Assembly (NCBI GenBank): GCA_005799065.1
Contig: SYHW01000062.1
Span: forward strand, 1 to 39,768
DNA length: 39,768 nt
Direction of reading: 5' to 3'
Source: Bacteroidota bacterium
GTDB lineage: Bacteria > Bacteroidota > Bacteroidia > UBA7662
Both the position numbers and the translations under genes were made by a program. The notes below the pieces were generated by a model. It was not told the origin of the DNA, made no database searches, and saw only the letters and a program-made list of their open reading frames with translations. Shown in pieces: positions 1 through 8,181 of the stretch. Numbering within the stretch: position 1 is the stretch's first letter; each line of letters starts with the position of its first letter.

Positions 1-106
1 GTATGCCTACGCGAATGTAAAGGTCAAGCCCTCCGGGTTGCGGGTAAAAAAATCGGTGGAAAAAGCGATTTTTTCACCGCAAACCTTGACATTCGCTCCG
101 CCATAC
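1..106. repeat. Large imperfect inverted repeat at the window edge
   Basis: The outer arms GTATG (1-5) and CATAC (102-106) pair. Inside them GCGAATGT (11-18) and GGTCAAG (22-28) pair with CTTGACATTCGC (86-97), GGTTGCGGGT pairs imperfectly with ACCGCAAACC, and AAAAAATCG pairs with CGATTTTTT around a short central loop. The whole could fold into one long interrupted hairpin. Because of the symmetry both strands have short open frames ending inside it (plus-strand stop at 110-112, minus-strand stop at 8-10), and either could be the end of a gene lying mostly outside the window. It could be a MITE-like element, a bidirectional terminator or a coding relic; the sequence does not decide. Confidence 0.6.
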
Positions 107-272
107 CGATAGGGGTTGCTCAACGGCTTGAATGCCGAGATATGCTTAATAAACACGAAAACGCAGACAATCGACGAACGACTTTTTTCCTTAACTTTGA
201 ATCAAAGCTGTCTAGAAATACCCGACCACTTCACTTTCGCTCATTCGGGGGTTGAGTTTTCTTAGTGTACTT

Positions 273-1190
273 TCAAGAGGATGAAATAGACGATTCATTC
301 TTATCGTATTCAGCATCCGTTGCCGATTTCCATATCGACCAGGCTTCTTCGGCTTGGTGTTCGAGCATGCCGATTCCCCCGCAAACGTGTAGGCCGCAAT
401 CGAGGGCATATTGCATGAGTGGGGTGATTTCTGGGGTATACACCAGATCAAACAGCAGCGTGGATGATCGACATAGGCTTAGGTTGATGGGTGGTCGTTG
501 ACCGGCGAAACCGGGTTCCATACCCAATGGGGTGCAGTGTACCAGTAAATCGTAGCCATCCCATGGCACCGAATCAAGCGCATCGTAGGAGAACCGCCGG
601 GCTCCGGCGAAGGCATCTTGAATTTGCGGTGATGATCTCTGCAGGACCGACGCTTCAGCCAAAGCGTGCGGAATTTCAGGGCGATCCACCGACTCGCTGT
701 TAGCTCGAACCATCTGGTCAAATGAAATCCCCAAATCCCTCAATGCCCAGGCAACGGCACGAGCCGACCCCCCTGAGCCCAAAATAAGGGCTCTGCGGTT
801 CTTCAAAATCCTGGCCGACCCTGGAGCGGCCTCCGTCATGGCCCGAACCAAAGATGAGGCGAACCCCCCCACATCGGTGTTGTAGCCGGTGATGTGCATG
901 CCACCGCCATAACGACCATTTCTTCGGATCAACAGCGTATTTACCGCGCCAATGCGTGAAGCGGACGGGTGCAAGGCATCACAAAAGGATAAAACAGCGG
1001 TTTTGTGGGGAATCGTTACATTCAAACCCACGATATCGGGGTTCGTGAGCAAAAAAGTGCGCAAAACCGAAACATCGGGCATGGGAAATAGGTCGTAGCG
1101 CACGGTAATGCCGTCGCGTTCAGCAAAGCGGGCAAAAAGGCGGGGCGACCACGAGTGCGAAACCGGAAAGCCAATTAGCCCCAACCGCAT
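273..1190 (-). CDS. aroE: Shikimate dehydrogenase (NADP+)
   Basis: Reduces 3-dehydroshikimate to shikimate in the cytoplasmic aromatic amino-acid pathway. The 305-residue protein has the N-terminal shikimate-binding segment GFPVSHSWSP (about 7-16), the catalytic lysine in NVTIPHK (K63), the substrate-binding YNTD motif, and a Rossmann dinucleotide-binding glycine loop GSGGSA. The C-terminal GGIGMLEHQA segment is also typical of AroE. The frame is open for 28 more codons upstream, but those lie inside the previous gene; ATG at 1190 opens directly onto the conserved MRLGLIG start and shares one base with the upstream stop (TAATG), suggesting translational coupling. It is the last gene of the minus-strand run. 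Length is slightly above the usual 270-290 because of a short serine-rich tail. Confidence 0.95.
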   Translation of the reverse strand: MRLGLIGFPVSHSWSPRLFARFAERDGITVRYDLFPMPDVSVLRTFLLTNPDIVGLNVTIPHKTAVLSFCDALHPSASRIGAVNTLLIRRNGRYGGGMHITGYNTDVGGFASSLVRAMTEAAPGSARILKNRRALILGSGGSARAVAWALRDLGISFDQMVRANSESVDRPEIPHALAEASVLQRSSPQIQDAFAGARRFSYDALDSVPWDGYDLLVHCTPLGMEPGFAGQRPPINLSLCRSSTLLFDLVYTPEITPLMQYALDCGLHVCGGIGMLEHQAEEAWSIWKSATDAEYDKNESSISSS

Positions 1191-2131
1191 TAGGCCGATT
1201 TGCGGCTGCCCATACGCTCCAGGAGCAAGACCAATGCAGCACCCAGCAGCGCCACCATCAACGCCATACCCCATTCCGCAGGGTCGCCGGTGATCTCCTC
1301 ATATCGGGTAGGCCACAAATTGCGTTCGGTCAAAGCATGCACCTTTCCCTTCGAATCGAGGTAGGTTTGAATCGGCACCTTCCAAGGCCAAACTTTGTTG
1401 AGTGAACCCAACATGAAGCCCGCCAAAACGGCAATGGTGTTGTTGCGGTGGCGTTGAAGAAGCCAATGCAGCAAATGAGAGAAAGAGGTGATTCCCGCCA
1501 CCATCCCTACGCTAAAGAGCAATATCACCCCCAATCGGAATTCATTGAGTGATTCCAGGATAAAGCGATACTTCCCCAAAAGCAACAAGATAAAACTTCC
1601 ACTTATGCCGGGCAGAATCATCGCACAAATGGCGATGGCACCACTCATCATGATGAACCACCAGGTCTCCGGGGTTTGGGATGGACTTACCGTAGTGATC
1701 CAAAAGGCTACAACGGCTCCCAATCCAAAAAACCCCACCATTCTTGGTCCATACCGTTCGATCTGTTTGCCGACCGACCAAATTGAGGCCAAAACCAGTC
1801 CAAAAAAGAAAGACCACAGCAAAATGGGTTGGTGCTCCATGAGGTACAAAACCAACTTTGAGAGGCTCAGCAGACTCAATGCTATGCCCGACCCCAACAC
1901 CAACAAAAAGGGGATGTTCATATGCGCAGACAATTCGGCGAAACGACCCTTCAGCAGTAATTGCAAGGCCTTCCAATTCGCCGAACGAATGCTGTTTAAT
2001 AACTCATCGTAAATACCCGTGATGAAGGCTATGGTGCCCCCCGATACGCCCGGAACCACATCGGCAGCACCCATGGCCACACCTTTTAAAAACAGGATCA
2101 GGCGATCCATCAAAGAACTTGGGGCACTCAT
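1190..2131 (-). CDS. popT: DUF368 family polyprenyl-phosphate transporter (PopT type)
   Basis: Integral membrane protein of 313 residues. It carries the two family signatures, GAADVVPGVSGGT near residues 20-32 and PGISGSFILLLLG near 175-187, which form an internal repeat, with about eight hydrophobic segments. DUF368 proteins are reported to return undecaprenyl phosphate across the cytoplasmic membrane for reuse in cell-wall synthesis; applying that here rests on family membership. Its start overlaps the comA stop by four bases (ATGA) and its stop overlaps the aroE start by one base, so the three are almost certainly co-transcribed. A charged loop of about 35 residues precedes the last membrane segment and lies in the poorly conserved part of the family. 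Confidence 0.85.
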   Translation of the reverse strand: MSAPSSLMDRLILFLKGVAMGAADVVPGVSGGTIAFITGIYDELLNSIRSANWKALQLLLKGRFAELSAHMNIPFLLVLGSGIALSLLSLSKLVLYLMEHQPILLWSFFFGLVLASIWSVGKQIERYGPRMVGFFGLGAVVAFWITTVSPSQTPETWWFIMMSGAIAICAMILPGISGSFILLLLGKYRFILESLNEFRLGVILLFSVGMVAGITSFSHLLHWLLQRHRNNTIAVLAGFMLGSLNKVWPWKVPIQTYLDSKGKVHALTERNLWPTRYEEITGDPAEWGMALMVALLGAALVLLLERMGSRKSA

Positions 2132-2889
2132 TTGGGCAAGAAATGATGGAAGGTGTCGCTTCGAAGGCCCAAACGAAGGGTCTCGAGAGGAAGGACGTCA
2201 TTCGATGCGATGTTGCCTAAATTCACATCGCAACCTATTAATTTGATGAACCAGGTCTGCTGTGCCTTGTGCGGCGCCTCCCACAGGATTTTTTCAGCAG
2301 GGATTTGGGTGAGGATTTCATCTACCAAACCCGAACGAACCTCACCCGTCGAACGGAAAATGCCGACATTACCGGCCTCCCGCGCTTCGGCAATCACCCG
2401 CTCCGACCCGGCCTCTAGTTCGGCCTTCATCATGGCAATCCACTTGTAGGGTGCAATAATTTTTTCGGCATCTTTGGAGCCAACCTCCGACAACACCCGG
2501 AAATCCTGAGCAAATGTGCGGATATGGGCGCACTTTTCGTCATGAGCCATCTCGAGCGAGCCATCCGAAACTTCCACATATTCCATGTTGAACCGCTGAA
2601 GGATGCGCCTGTACTCCTCAAGCTGACCCCGAATCAAAAACAGCTCAAATAAAGTGCCCCCGAAATAGCAGGGAACGCCAGCCGAGCGGTAGAGGTTTAG
2701 TTTCTCTTGGAGATTTGGGGAAACATAGGAGGTGGCCCAGCCCAATTTCACAAAGTCGATGTAATCAGCCGATGTACTCAGCAGATCCTCTGCCTCGCGC
2801 GTGCTCAGGCCTTTGTCCATGACCATGGTCAGGCCAGATGTGCGGGGTTTTTCGGGCCGCGGTGGAATATGGGATAACGGATAGTGCAT
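2128..2889 (-). CDS. comA: Phosphosulfolactate synthase (ComA family)
   Basis: A 253-residue TIM-barrel protein matching the ComA family, which adds sulfite to phosphoenolpyruvate to give (2R)-phospho-3-sulfolactate. Recognised from the N-terminal RTSGLTMVMDKGLS segment, the DFVKLGWATS stretch, the FGGTLFELF strand and the C-terminal NLGNIASNDVLPLETLRLGLR. In methanogens the enzyme starts coenzyme M synthesis. Bacteroidota do not make coenzyme M, so here the product more plausibly feeds sulfolactate or sulfonolipid metabolism; that is inference. It begins three bases after the TPR gene stop and overlaps the DUF368 gene by four bases. No comB, comC or sulfopyruvate decarboxylase gene is in the window. 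Confidence 0.88.
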   Translation of the reverse strand: MHYPLSHIPPRPEKPRTSGLTMVMDKGLSTREAEDLLSTSADYIDFVKLGWATSYVSPNLQEKLNLYRSAGVPCYFGGTLFELFLIRGQLEEYRRILQRFNMEYVEVSDGSLEMAHDEKCAHIRTFAQDFRVLSEVGSKDAEKIIAPYKWIAMMKAELEAGSERVIAEAREAGNVGIFRSTGEVRSGLVDEILTQIPAEKILWEAPHKAQQTWFIKLIGCDVNLGNIASNDVLPLETLRLGLRSDTFHHFLPK

Positions 2890-2892
2890 AGT

Positions 2893-4320
2893 TTAGCGAT
2901 ACTTATTAATCAATGTTACAAAGCTATTTAGCCGGCGGGCATCGGGCGCAGCTTCCAAAAAAGCGTCAAAACCCCCTGGCTCCAAATCGAGTGCTGTTTG
3001 CAGGGTTTGAAGGGCATCCGTTCGCAAGCCATTGTTGAGGTAACAAGCCGCCTGCAAGAAGAAAAAGAGACTATTATCGGCGTGCAAATCCTCCCCCTCG
3101 GCCAACACGAGTTGCGCTTTAATGGAATCACCCCGATCGAAGTACAATTCAGCCAGCAATAATCGACCGCCAAGGGAAGCCGGATTCAATGACATCACCT
3201 GCTCGAGTGCCGACTCGGCCTCTTTCAGATCGCCCAACTCCATACACACCTCAGCCAGACTAAACCAATAATTTTCTTCGGTGGGGTCCAGCTCAGCTGC
3301 CTTGCGGTAATGATCCGCCGCACGGGCAAAATGACGATCGTTTCGTTCGCAGTTGCCGAGTCCATACCATGCATCGGCATAAGCGGGTTCTGCCGATAAT
3401 GTTTCGCCGAAAAATCTACGGGCCTGAGGGAATTCGCCTCTTTTTTCGTGGCAAATTCCAACACCGCACAGCAATATGGGATCACTCCCATTCAGTTTAA
3501 GCCCCTCGCACATCGATGCATAGGCCTGGTCAAAATCTTTGAGGTTTAGGTAGGTGAGTCCTTGGTGGTAATGGGCCAACGCAATGTTTGGATCGATGGT
3601 GATTGAATAGTCGAACGCTTTCAAAGCCCGTTCAAAGAGCCCTGTATCGTTGTAAAAGGTGCCGAGGTATTGCCAGGCATGGGCGTTGTAGGGTTCTTCA
3701 TCAATAATTTGCTGGTAGCGGACAATGGCCCCCTCGATGTCGCCCATTTCCTGATAGGCCATGGCCATATCTAGCATGGCTCGTTCTTTTAACTCCTCAT
3801 CTTCGGCCGGCTCCACGAGCACCTGGTTCGCCATGCTCAAAGCCTCTGAATATCGGCCCAATGTATTGTAGATCCCAGCCAAAATGCCCATTGTGAGCAT
3901 ATCAGCATTGCCCGACAATTCTAAAGTTGTTTTTAAAAAGGCCTCGGCTTTTTCCCATTCACCCCTAAGCAGATGAATCCGCCCGTGCACGCGGTAAAAC
4001 TCCATGTCTTGTTCACCCGTTTCGCGGACCTGACCGATCAGTTCCTCCGCCTCATCAACCAAATCCCGATCAAGCAGAAGATTGGCCTTTCGGATCAAAA
4101 AAAAGTTAGACTCGGGGTATAAATCACGGCCCATTTCGACCACCACTTCCTCTTGCTCCAGGTCCTGCATTTCAAGAAAATAATCACACAAACTGCTCAA
4201 TTCATCCTCCATGAAGAATGGGGTAACGCCCTTGGCGATCGACGAATGGTAGCGTTCGAGCAATTCTGTTATGTATTCATCCGATGTTGAGGCATCGTCA
4301 TCTTCATCATCGTCGAACAT
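2893..4320 (-). CDS. Tetratricopeptide-repeat protein
   Basis: A 475-residue protein with a very acidic N-terminus (MFDDDEDDDASTSDEY), no signal peptide and no membrane segment, followed by about ten TPR-like helix pairs from roughly residue 80 to 450. Clear examples are the units around AHAWQYLGTFYNDTGLFERA, ALAHYHQGLTYLNLKDFDQA and ADAWYGLGNCERNDRHFARA. It is likely a cytoplasmic scaffold; no catalytic domain is visible. It sits 84 bp downstream of gatA and three bases upstream of comA, within the same minus-strand run. The partner is not indicated by the sequence. Confidence 0.85.
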   Translation of the reverse strand: MFDDDEDDDASTSDEYITELLERYHSSIAKGVTPFFMEDELSSLCDYFLEMQDLEQEEVVVEMGRDLYPESNFFLIRKANLLLDRDLVDEAEELIGQVRETGEQDMEFYRVHGRIHLLRGEWEKAEAFLKTTLELSGNADMLTMGILAGIYNTLGRYSEALSMANQVLVEPAEDEELKERAMLDMAMAYQEMGDIEGAIVRYQQIIDEEPYNAHAWQYLGTFYNDTGLFERALKAFDYSITIDPNIALAHYHQGLTYLNLKDFDQAYASMCEGLKLNGSDPILLCGVGICHEKRGEFPQARRFFGETLSAEPAYADAWYGLGNCERNDRHFARAADHYRKAAELDPTEENYWFSLAEVCMELGDLKEAESALEQVMSLNPASLGGRLLLAELYFDRGDSIKAQLVLAEGEDLHADNSLFFFLQAACYLNNGLRTDALQTLQTALDLEPGGFDAFLEAAPDARRLNSFVTLINKYR

Positions 4321-4404
4321 AGGCGAAACTTCTGGGACTAGGAGGGTAATCAGGAAATAAAAATAGGGGATGCGTGTTACTTCACCAACGGATGACCATA
4401 AAAG

Positions 4405-5859
4405 TTATGCACCAAGCGGAGTTGAAACAACTTGAATGGGTTGGATTTGAGATGCCATCGACAAGAGCTTACCTTCTTCCCAAGGTCTGCCCATGAGCTG
4501 CATACCCAATGGCAATTGTTCATTGTTCAGAGCAAAGGGAATGGAAACCGCGGGGAATCCATTCAAATTAGCCAAAACCGTGAACATATCCTCCTTATAC
4601 ATTTGAATAGGGTCGTCTGATTTTTCCCCAAAACGAAAAGCTGCCCCCGTAGTAGTGGGTAACAGAAGGGCGTCAGCTCCTTGAAGCAGATCATACGATT
4701 TGTCGCGCAGTAAGCGACGTACCTTTTGTCCTTTACTGTAATACGCATCGTAGTAGGCTTCGCTCAGCACAAAAGTACCCAGCATAATTCGGCGGCGAAC
4801 TTCCTTGCCAAAACCCTCGGTGCGCGATTTTTTGTAGGTCGATTCCAAAGTTGTGGCCTCCGGATTTCGATAACCGAAATGCACCCCGCTGTAGCGCGAC
4901 AAATTCGAGCTGGCTTCGGCTGTGGCCAGAATATAATAGGTGGGGATGCTGTATTTAAGTTCGGGTAGGCTCCGGGTGATTATTTCATGGCCTTCTGCTT
5001 TTAACCGCACCAATAGATTTTGGTAGGCCTCAAACATCTGAGGATCAAGTCCGCCGGAATCTTCTAAATCCTCCAATACCACCAGTTTCAGAGGAAACTT
5101 TGCCTCGGTCTGCGTTGTCATCCGGCATTCGGTTGCGGGGCGTGTACTGCAGGTACCATCGTATTCGTCGGCCCCCGCCATGATTTCAGTGAGCAGGGCC
5201 GCATCTTCTACACTGTGGGTGATGGGGCCAATTTGATCGAACGACGAGCCAAAAGCAATCAATCCGTGCCTCGAAACCCGACCGTAGGTTGGTTTGAGAC
5301 CGACCACCCCACAATAGGCAGCGGGTTGCCGAATCGAGCCACCTGTATCGCTGCCGAGGGCGGCATGACAAAATCCAGCGGCAACAGCTGCGGCCGATCC
5401 ACCCGAGGAGCCTCCCGGAACACGCTGTGGATCGAGCGGATTCAATACGGGCCCAAAGGCGGAGTTTTCATTCGACGAGCCCATGGCAAATTCATCGCAA
5501 TTCACCCGACCAATAAAAATAGCTCCGGCATCGAAAAGTCGCTGCGTGGCAGTGGCCGAAAAAAGCGATTCAAAACCCTCCAATATCTTCGAAGAGGCAC
5601 TAAAACGGTGCCCCTTGTAGGCGATGTTGTCTTTGAGCGCCACCACCATCCCACTGAGCGGATACCATCGACCGGCTGCATGCTCTGCATCCAGCCAAGC
5701 CGCCCGCTCCAGGGCCTCATCCGAATACACCTCCAAAAAGGCGTTGATTTCCGGACGCTCATGAATTCTTTTGAGGAATGCCCGCACTACATCTACGCAG
5801 CACAGGTTTCCAGCCCTCAACGCGCGCTGAAGGCCCGATAACTGTTGATAGGTGTTCAA
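4405..5859 (-). CDS. gatA: Glutamyl-tRNA(Gln) amidotransferase subunit A
   Basis: Amidase-signature enzyme of 484 residues that releases ammonia from glutamine for conversion of Glu-tRNA(Gln) to Gln-tRNA(Gln). The Ser-cisSer-Lys triad is in place: K76 in ALKDN, S151 in PGGSSGGS and S175 in SDTGGSIRQPA, with the family spacing of 75 and 24 residues. The SSNENSAFGPVLNP segment and the GVVGLKPTYGRVSRHG strand are specific to GatA rather than other amidases. Its start overlaps the tatA stop by four bases (ATGA). gatB and gatC are not in the window, so the operon arrangement is split, as is common in this phylum. Confidence 0.95.
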   Translation of the reverse strand: MNTYQQLSGLQRALRAGNLCCVDVVRAFLKRIHERPEINAFLEVYSDEALERAAWLDAEHAAGRWYPLSGMVVALKDNIAYKGHRFSASSKILEGFESLFSATATQRLFDAGAIFIGRVNCDEFAMGSSNENSAFGPVLNPLDPQRVPGGSSGGSAAAVAAGFCHAALGSDTGGSIRQPAAYCGVVGLKPTYGRVSRHGLIAFGSSFDQIGPITHSVEDAALLTEIMAGADEYDGTCSTRPATECRMTTQTEAKFPLKLVVLEDLEDSGGLDPQMFEAYQNLLVRLKAEGHEIITRSLPELKYSIPTYYILATAEASSNLSRYSGVHFGYRNPEATTLESTYKKSRTEGFGKEVRRRIMLGTFVLSEAYYDAYYSKGQKVRRLLRDKSYDLLQGADALLLPTTTGAAFRFGEKSDDPIQMYKEDMFTVLANLNGFPAVSIPFALNNEQLPLGMQLMGRPWEEGKLLSMASQIQPIQVVSTPLGA

Positions 5860-6077
5860 GGACGCCCTTCTTTGGGTTCTTCGGTCCGGGTGTTTATACC
5901 CTCTTCAATTTCGCGGCGCACCCCAGAAGAGGCATCTTTAAACTCCCTGATGCCTTTCCCTAAGCCCCGAGCCAATTCGGGGATTCGTTTGGCACCGAAA
6001 AATATAAGGATCACTGAAAGGATCAGAATGAGCTCCGTCCCGCCAATATTTCCGAGCAGTAAAAACGTGGGTTTCAT
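5856..6077 (-). CDS. tatA: Twin-arginine translocase subunit TatA/E
   Basis: A 73-residue protein with one N-terminal membrane helix (GGTELILILSVILIFFGAKR), the FFGAKRIPELARGLGKGIREFK hinge and amphipathic helix of the TatA/E family (hinge near residues 26-35), and a charged tail. It polymerises in the cytoplasmic membrane to pass folded Tat substrates. It is the first gene of the minus-strand run and overlaps gatA by four bases. A TATTTTTG element at 6098-6105 lies just upstream. tatC is not present here. The usual length for the family is 55-90 residues. Confidence 0.92.
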   Translation of the reverse strand: MKPTFLLLGNIGGTELILILSVILIFFGAKRIPELARGLGKGIREFKDASSGVRREIEEGINTRTEEPKEGRP

Positions 6078-6097
6078 ATTCGAATCGGATTATCCTG

Positions 6098-6105
6098 CAA
6101 AAATA
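6098..6105 (-). promoter_or_regulatory. Predicted -7 promoter element for the tatA operon
   Basis: On the minus strand this reads TATTTTTG, matching the Bacteroidota -7 consensus TAnnTTTG. It lies about 20 bases before the tatA ATG, giving a short leader. No clear -33 TTG is seen at the expected distance. Confidence 0.5.
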
Positions 6106-6145
6106 CGATATTTATGGGCCTTTCATGAAATAATCTGTACAGCGC

Positions 6146-7297
6146 ATGAGCCTCAACCCCATTGTGCTTTCCATCCCCGTTTTCTTTATCCTGATCGGGA
6201 TCGAAGTGGCCTGGGATCGCTTCAGAAAAGGGGGTGTTTACCGCCTCGCCGATGCACTCACGAACATCAGCTGTGGGATCACGGAGCAGGTTTCTGGTGT
6301 ATTTTTTAAAGTGGTGAGCGTGGCCTTATACTACGGAGTCTATGAGCATTTCCGCCTCACAACGCTCCCCATCAACGGTTGGTCGCTCCTGGGTCTCTTT
6401 CTCTTGGTCGACTTCTGCTACTATTGGGCACACCGCTGGAGTCATGAGGTGAACCTTTTCTGGGCTGGTCATGTGGTGCACCACCAAAGCGAGTACTACA
6501 ACCTATCTGTGGCCCTGAGGCAGGGGGCCTTTCAAAAAGTATTCACCGCTGCTGTCTATGCTCCGCTTGCTTTTTTGGGCTTTCATCCATATTGGTTTCT
6601 GCTGCTGATGGCCTACAACACCCTGTATCAATTTTGGATCCACACTCAGTATATCGATAAAATGGGCTGGCTCGAATACATCATCAACACGCCTTCTCAC
6701 CATCGGGTGCATCATGGGCGCAACCCCGAGTATATCGATAAAAACCACGCCGGGTCTTTGATCATCTGGGATAAGCTCTTTGGAACATTTGAGCCTGAAC
6801 GGGCACCCGTGGTATACGGTATTACGGCGCCCGTAAATTCATGGAATCCGGTCTATGCACAGGTAGCCCACTTGAACACCATTACTCAGGATCTGAAGGC
6901 CGCACAGGGTTGGCGTGAGGTAGTTCGCGTGCTTTTTGGTCGTCCGGGTTGGCACCCCAGGGGTCCGCTGAATGCAACAAATCCTCCCCATATTTCTGAT
7001 CATCGCAATAGTTCTGATCAAACCCTTTCATCCGGTCTTGCACAGCCTTCGTCGGGTATCTGGATCAATTTATATGTGTTGATGCACTATTTATTTCTAC
7101 TTGGCGCCTCCACCTATTTTCTGTTTAGATACGAACAGTCAAGCTTGTATGAACGGCTGGGGCTGGCCATTTGGATCTTCGCCACGGCAGCCACCTTGGG
7201 CATGATTCTCGAGAAGCACCGTTCAGCCATCACCTGGGAAGGCATCCGCTTAATTTTGACGGTCAGCATCCTGTTTTATTGGATTTTCAGGCAGTAG
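6146..7297 (+). CDS. Alkylglycerol monooxygenase-like membrane hydroxylase (fatty acid hydroxylase superfamily)
   Basis: A 383-residue multi-pass membrane protein of the di-iron sterol desaturase/fatty acid hydroxylase superfamily. The histidine boxes are intact: HRWSH (96-100), HVVHH (109-113) and HHRVHH (185-190). The surrounding text, FWIHT, NTPSHHRVHHGRN, YIDKN and LIIWDKLFGTFE, resembles animal alkylglycerol monooxygenase (AGMO/TMEM195), which cleaves the ether bond of glyceryl ethers using a pterin cofactor. Generic annotation would say sterol desaturase. The assignment of ether-lipid cleavage is inference from residue similarity recalled from the family. It is divergent from tatA, and the downstream gene encodes a lysoplasmalogenase-like protein, consistent with ether-lipid metabolism. 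Three 20-bp repeats start three bases after its stop. Confidence 0.82.
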   Translation: MSLNPIVLSIPVFFILIGIEVAWDRFRKGGVYRLADALTNISCGITEQVSGVFFKVVSVALYYGVYEHFRLTTLPINGWSLLGLFLLVDFCYYWAHRWSHEVNLFWAGHVVHHQSEYYNLSVALRQGAFQKVFTAAVYAPLAFLGFHPYWFLLLMAYNTLYQFWIHTQYIDKMGWLEYIINTPSHHRVHHGRNPEYIDKNHAGSLIIWDKLFGTFEPERAPVVYGITAPVNSWNPVYAQVAHLNTITQDLKAAQGWREVVRVLFGRPGWHPRGPLNATNPPHISDHRNSSDQTLSSGLAQPSSGIWINLYVLMHYLFLLGASTYFLFRYEQSSLYERLGLAIWIFATAATLGMILEKHRSAITWEGIRLILTVSILFYWIFRQ

Positions 7298-7300
7298 GGC

Positions 7301-7360
7301 AAGAAATCCGATAGCAGAACAAGAAATCCGATAGCAGAACAAGAAATCCGATAGCAGAGC
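7301..7360. repeat. Three perfect 20-bp tandem repeats
   Basis: The unit AAGAAATCCGATAGCAGAAC occurs at 7301-7320, 7321-7340 and 7341-7360 (the last ends in GC instead of AC). The array starts three bases after the stop codon of the hydroxylase gene and fills most of the gap to the YhhN gene. The unit has no obvious hairpin. Confidence 0.95.
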
Positions 7361-7392
7361 GTTTATTTATCCCCAATTTTTGAGAAAGTATA

Positions 7393-8181
7393 ATGTTGTT
7401 TAAACACATGATTATGAATCATTCAATAACAAATAGAACTGAAATAGGTGTTTCTGTGTATGGAAGCTATGTCTTTATGGGCTTACTGCATTTGGTGCTC
7501 CTGAGGTTCTTTCCCGGGCCATTCGTGCCCCTCAGCAAGGTTTTGTTGATGCCGCTGTTGATCCTTGCCGTATACCGGCAAACCATAGGATCGCAGCAGA
7601 GAACGACAGCCATCCGGATGCTCATCGGGGCCTTGGTGCTTTCAGGCATCGGTGATGCGCTCCTCACGCGCCCGGAAGAAGGTTTTTTTGTGGCCGGGCT
7701 GTCATCGTTCCTTTGCGCGCATCTTTTGTATGTCTCTTTGTTTTTGTTTGTGCAACGCCATCGATCGAACACGAGTACATCGCCCGCTCCATGGGTCGAC
7801 CAAAAGTCATGGCCAGCCATCCTGATTCCTTTGGGTGTTCTGTATCTACTCTACCCTGGCCTGGGCGCAATGCTGATTCCTGTGCTGATCTATATGGCCG
7901 TAATCAGCCTGATGTGGCTATTGGCGCTCTCGAACTTTGTTCGCAACCGATCCTCCGATTCAGCCCATGCGGGTTGGGGGCCATCTGTTCTCCTTACCCT
8001 TGGAGCCACCTTGTTTGTCGCTTCCGATACAGTTTTGGCCTTCGAAAAATTCGTTGCGCCGTTTCCTGGAGCCAGGCTCACGGTCATGGGGACGTACATA
8101 TTGGCGCAATTGGCATTGGTCAGGGGATTTCTCAGCGGCGCAAGCGGCTCAAGAGGCACTAGCACAGAGCCAGGCGCTTAG
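7393..8181 (+). CDS. YhhN/TMEM86 family protein, putative lysoplasmalogenase
   Basis: A membrane protein of up to 262 residues with about eight hydrophobic segments. The family is recognised from the polar-in-membrane motifs SGIGDALL (near residue 85) and LFVASDTVLAF (near residue 215), which place the conserved aspartates of YhhN/TMEM86. Animal TMEM86B hydrolyses the vinyl-ether bond of lysoplasmalogens. In-frame ATGs exist at 7393, 7408 and 7414; the true start is uncertain. The last 14 residues (GASGSRGTSTEPGA) are encoded by the first unit of a 73-bp repeat, and the stop codon itself lies in the repeat, so the C-terminus appears to have been replaced or extended by repeat DNA. It follows the AGMO-like gene on the same strand at 95 bp. 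Confidence 0.8.
   Translation: MLFKHMIMNHSITNRTEIGVSVYGSYVFMGLLHLVLLRFFPGPFVPLSKVLLMPLLILAVYRQTIGSQQRTTAIRMLIGALVLSGIGDALLTRPEEGFFVAGLSSFLCAHLLYVSLFLFVQRHRSNTSTSPAPWVDQKSWPAILIPLGVLYLLYPGLGAMLIPVLIYMAVISLMWLLALSNFVRNRSSDSAHAGWGPSVLLTLGATLFVASDTVLAFEKFVAPFPGARLTVMGTYILAQLALVRGFLSGASGSRGTSTEPGA

Noticed and set aside
2-112. Plus-strand C-terminal fragment of a gene entering from the left (stop at 110-112)
   Set aside because: Plausible, but the opposite strand gives an equally plausible fragment because of the inverted repeat; not enough sequence to call either.
212-451. Minus-strand 79-codon ORF overlapping the aroE end
   Set aside because: It overlaps conserved aroE sequence in another frame and lacks any recognised feature.
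1190-1274. Longer N-terminus for aroE starting at 1274
   Set aside because: It would lie within the DUF368 gene and precedes the conserved MRLGLIGFPVSHS start.
5215-5841. 208-codon plus-strand open frame opposite gatA
   Set aside because: Antisense to the invariant amidase signature; explained by codon use in gatA.
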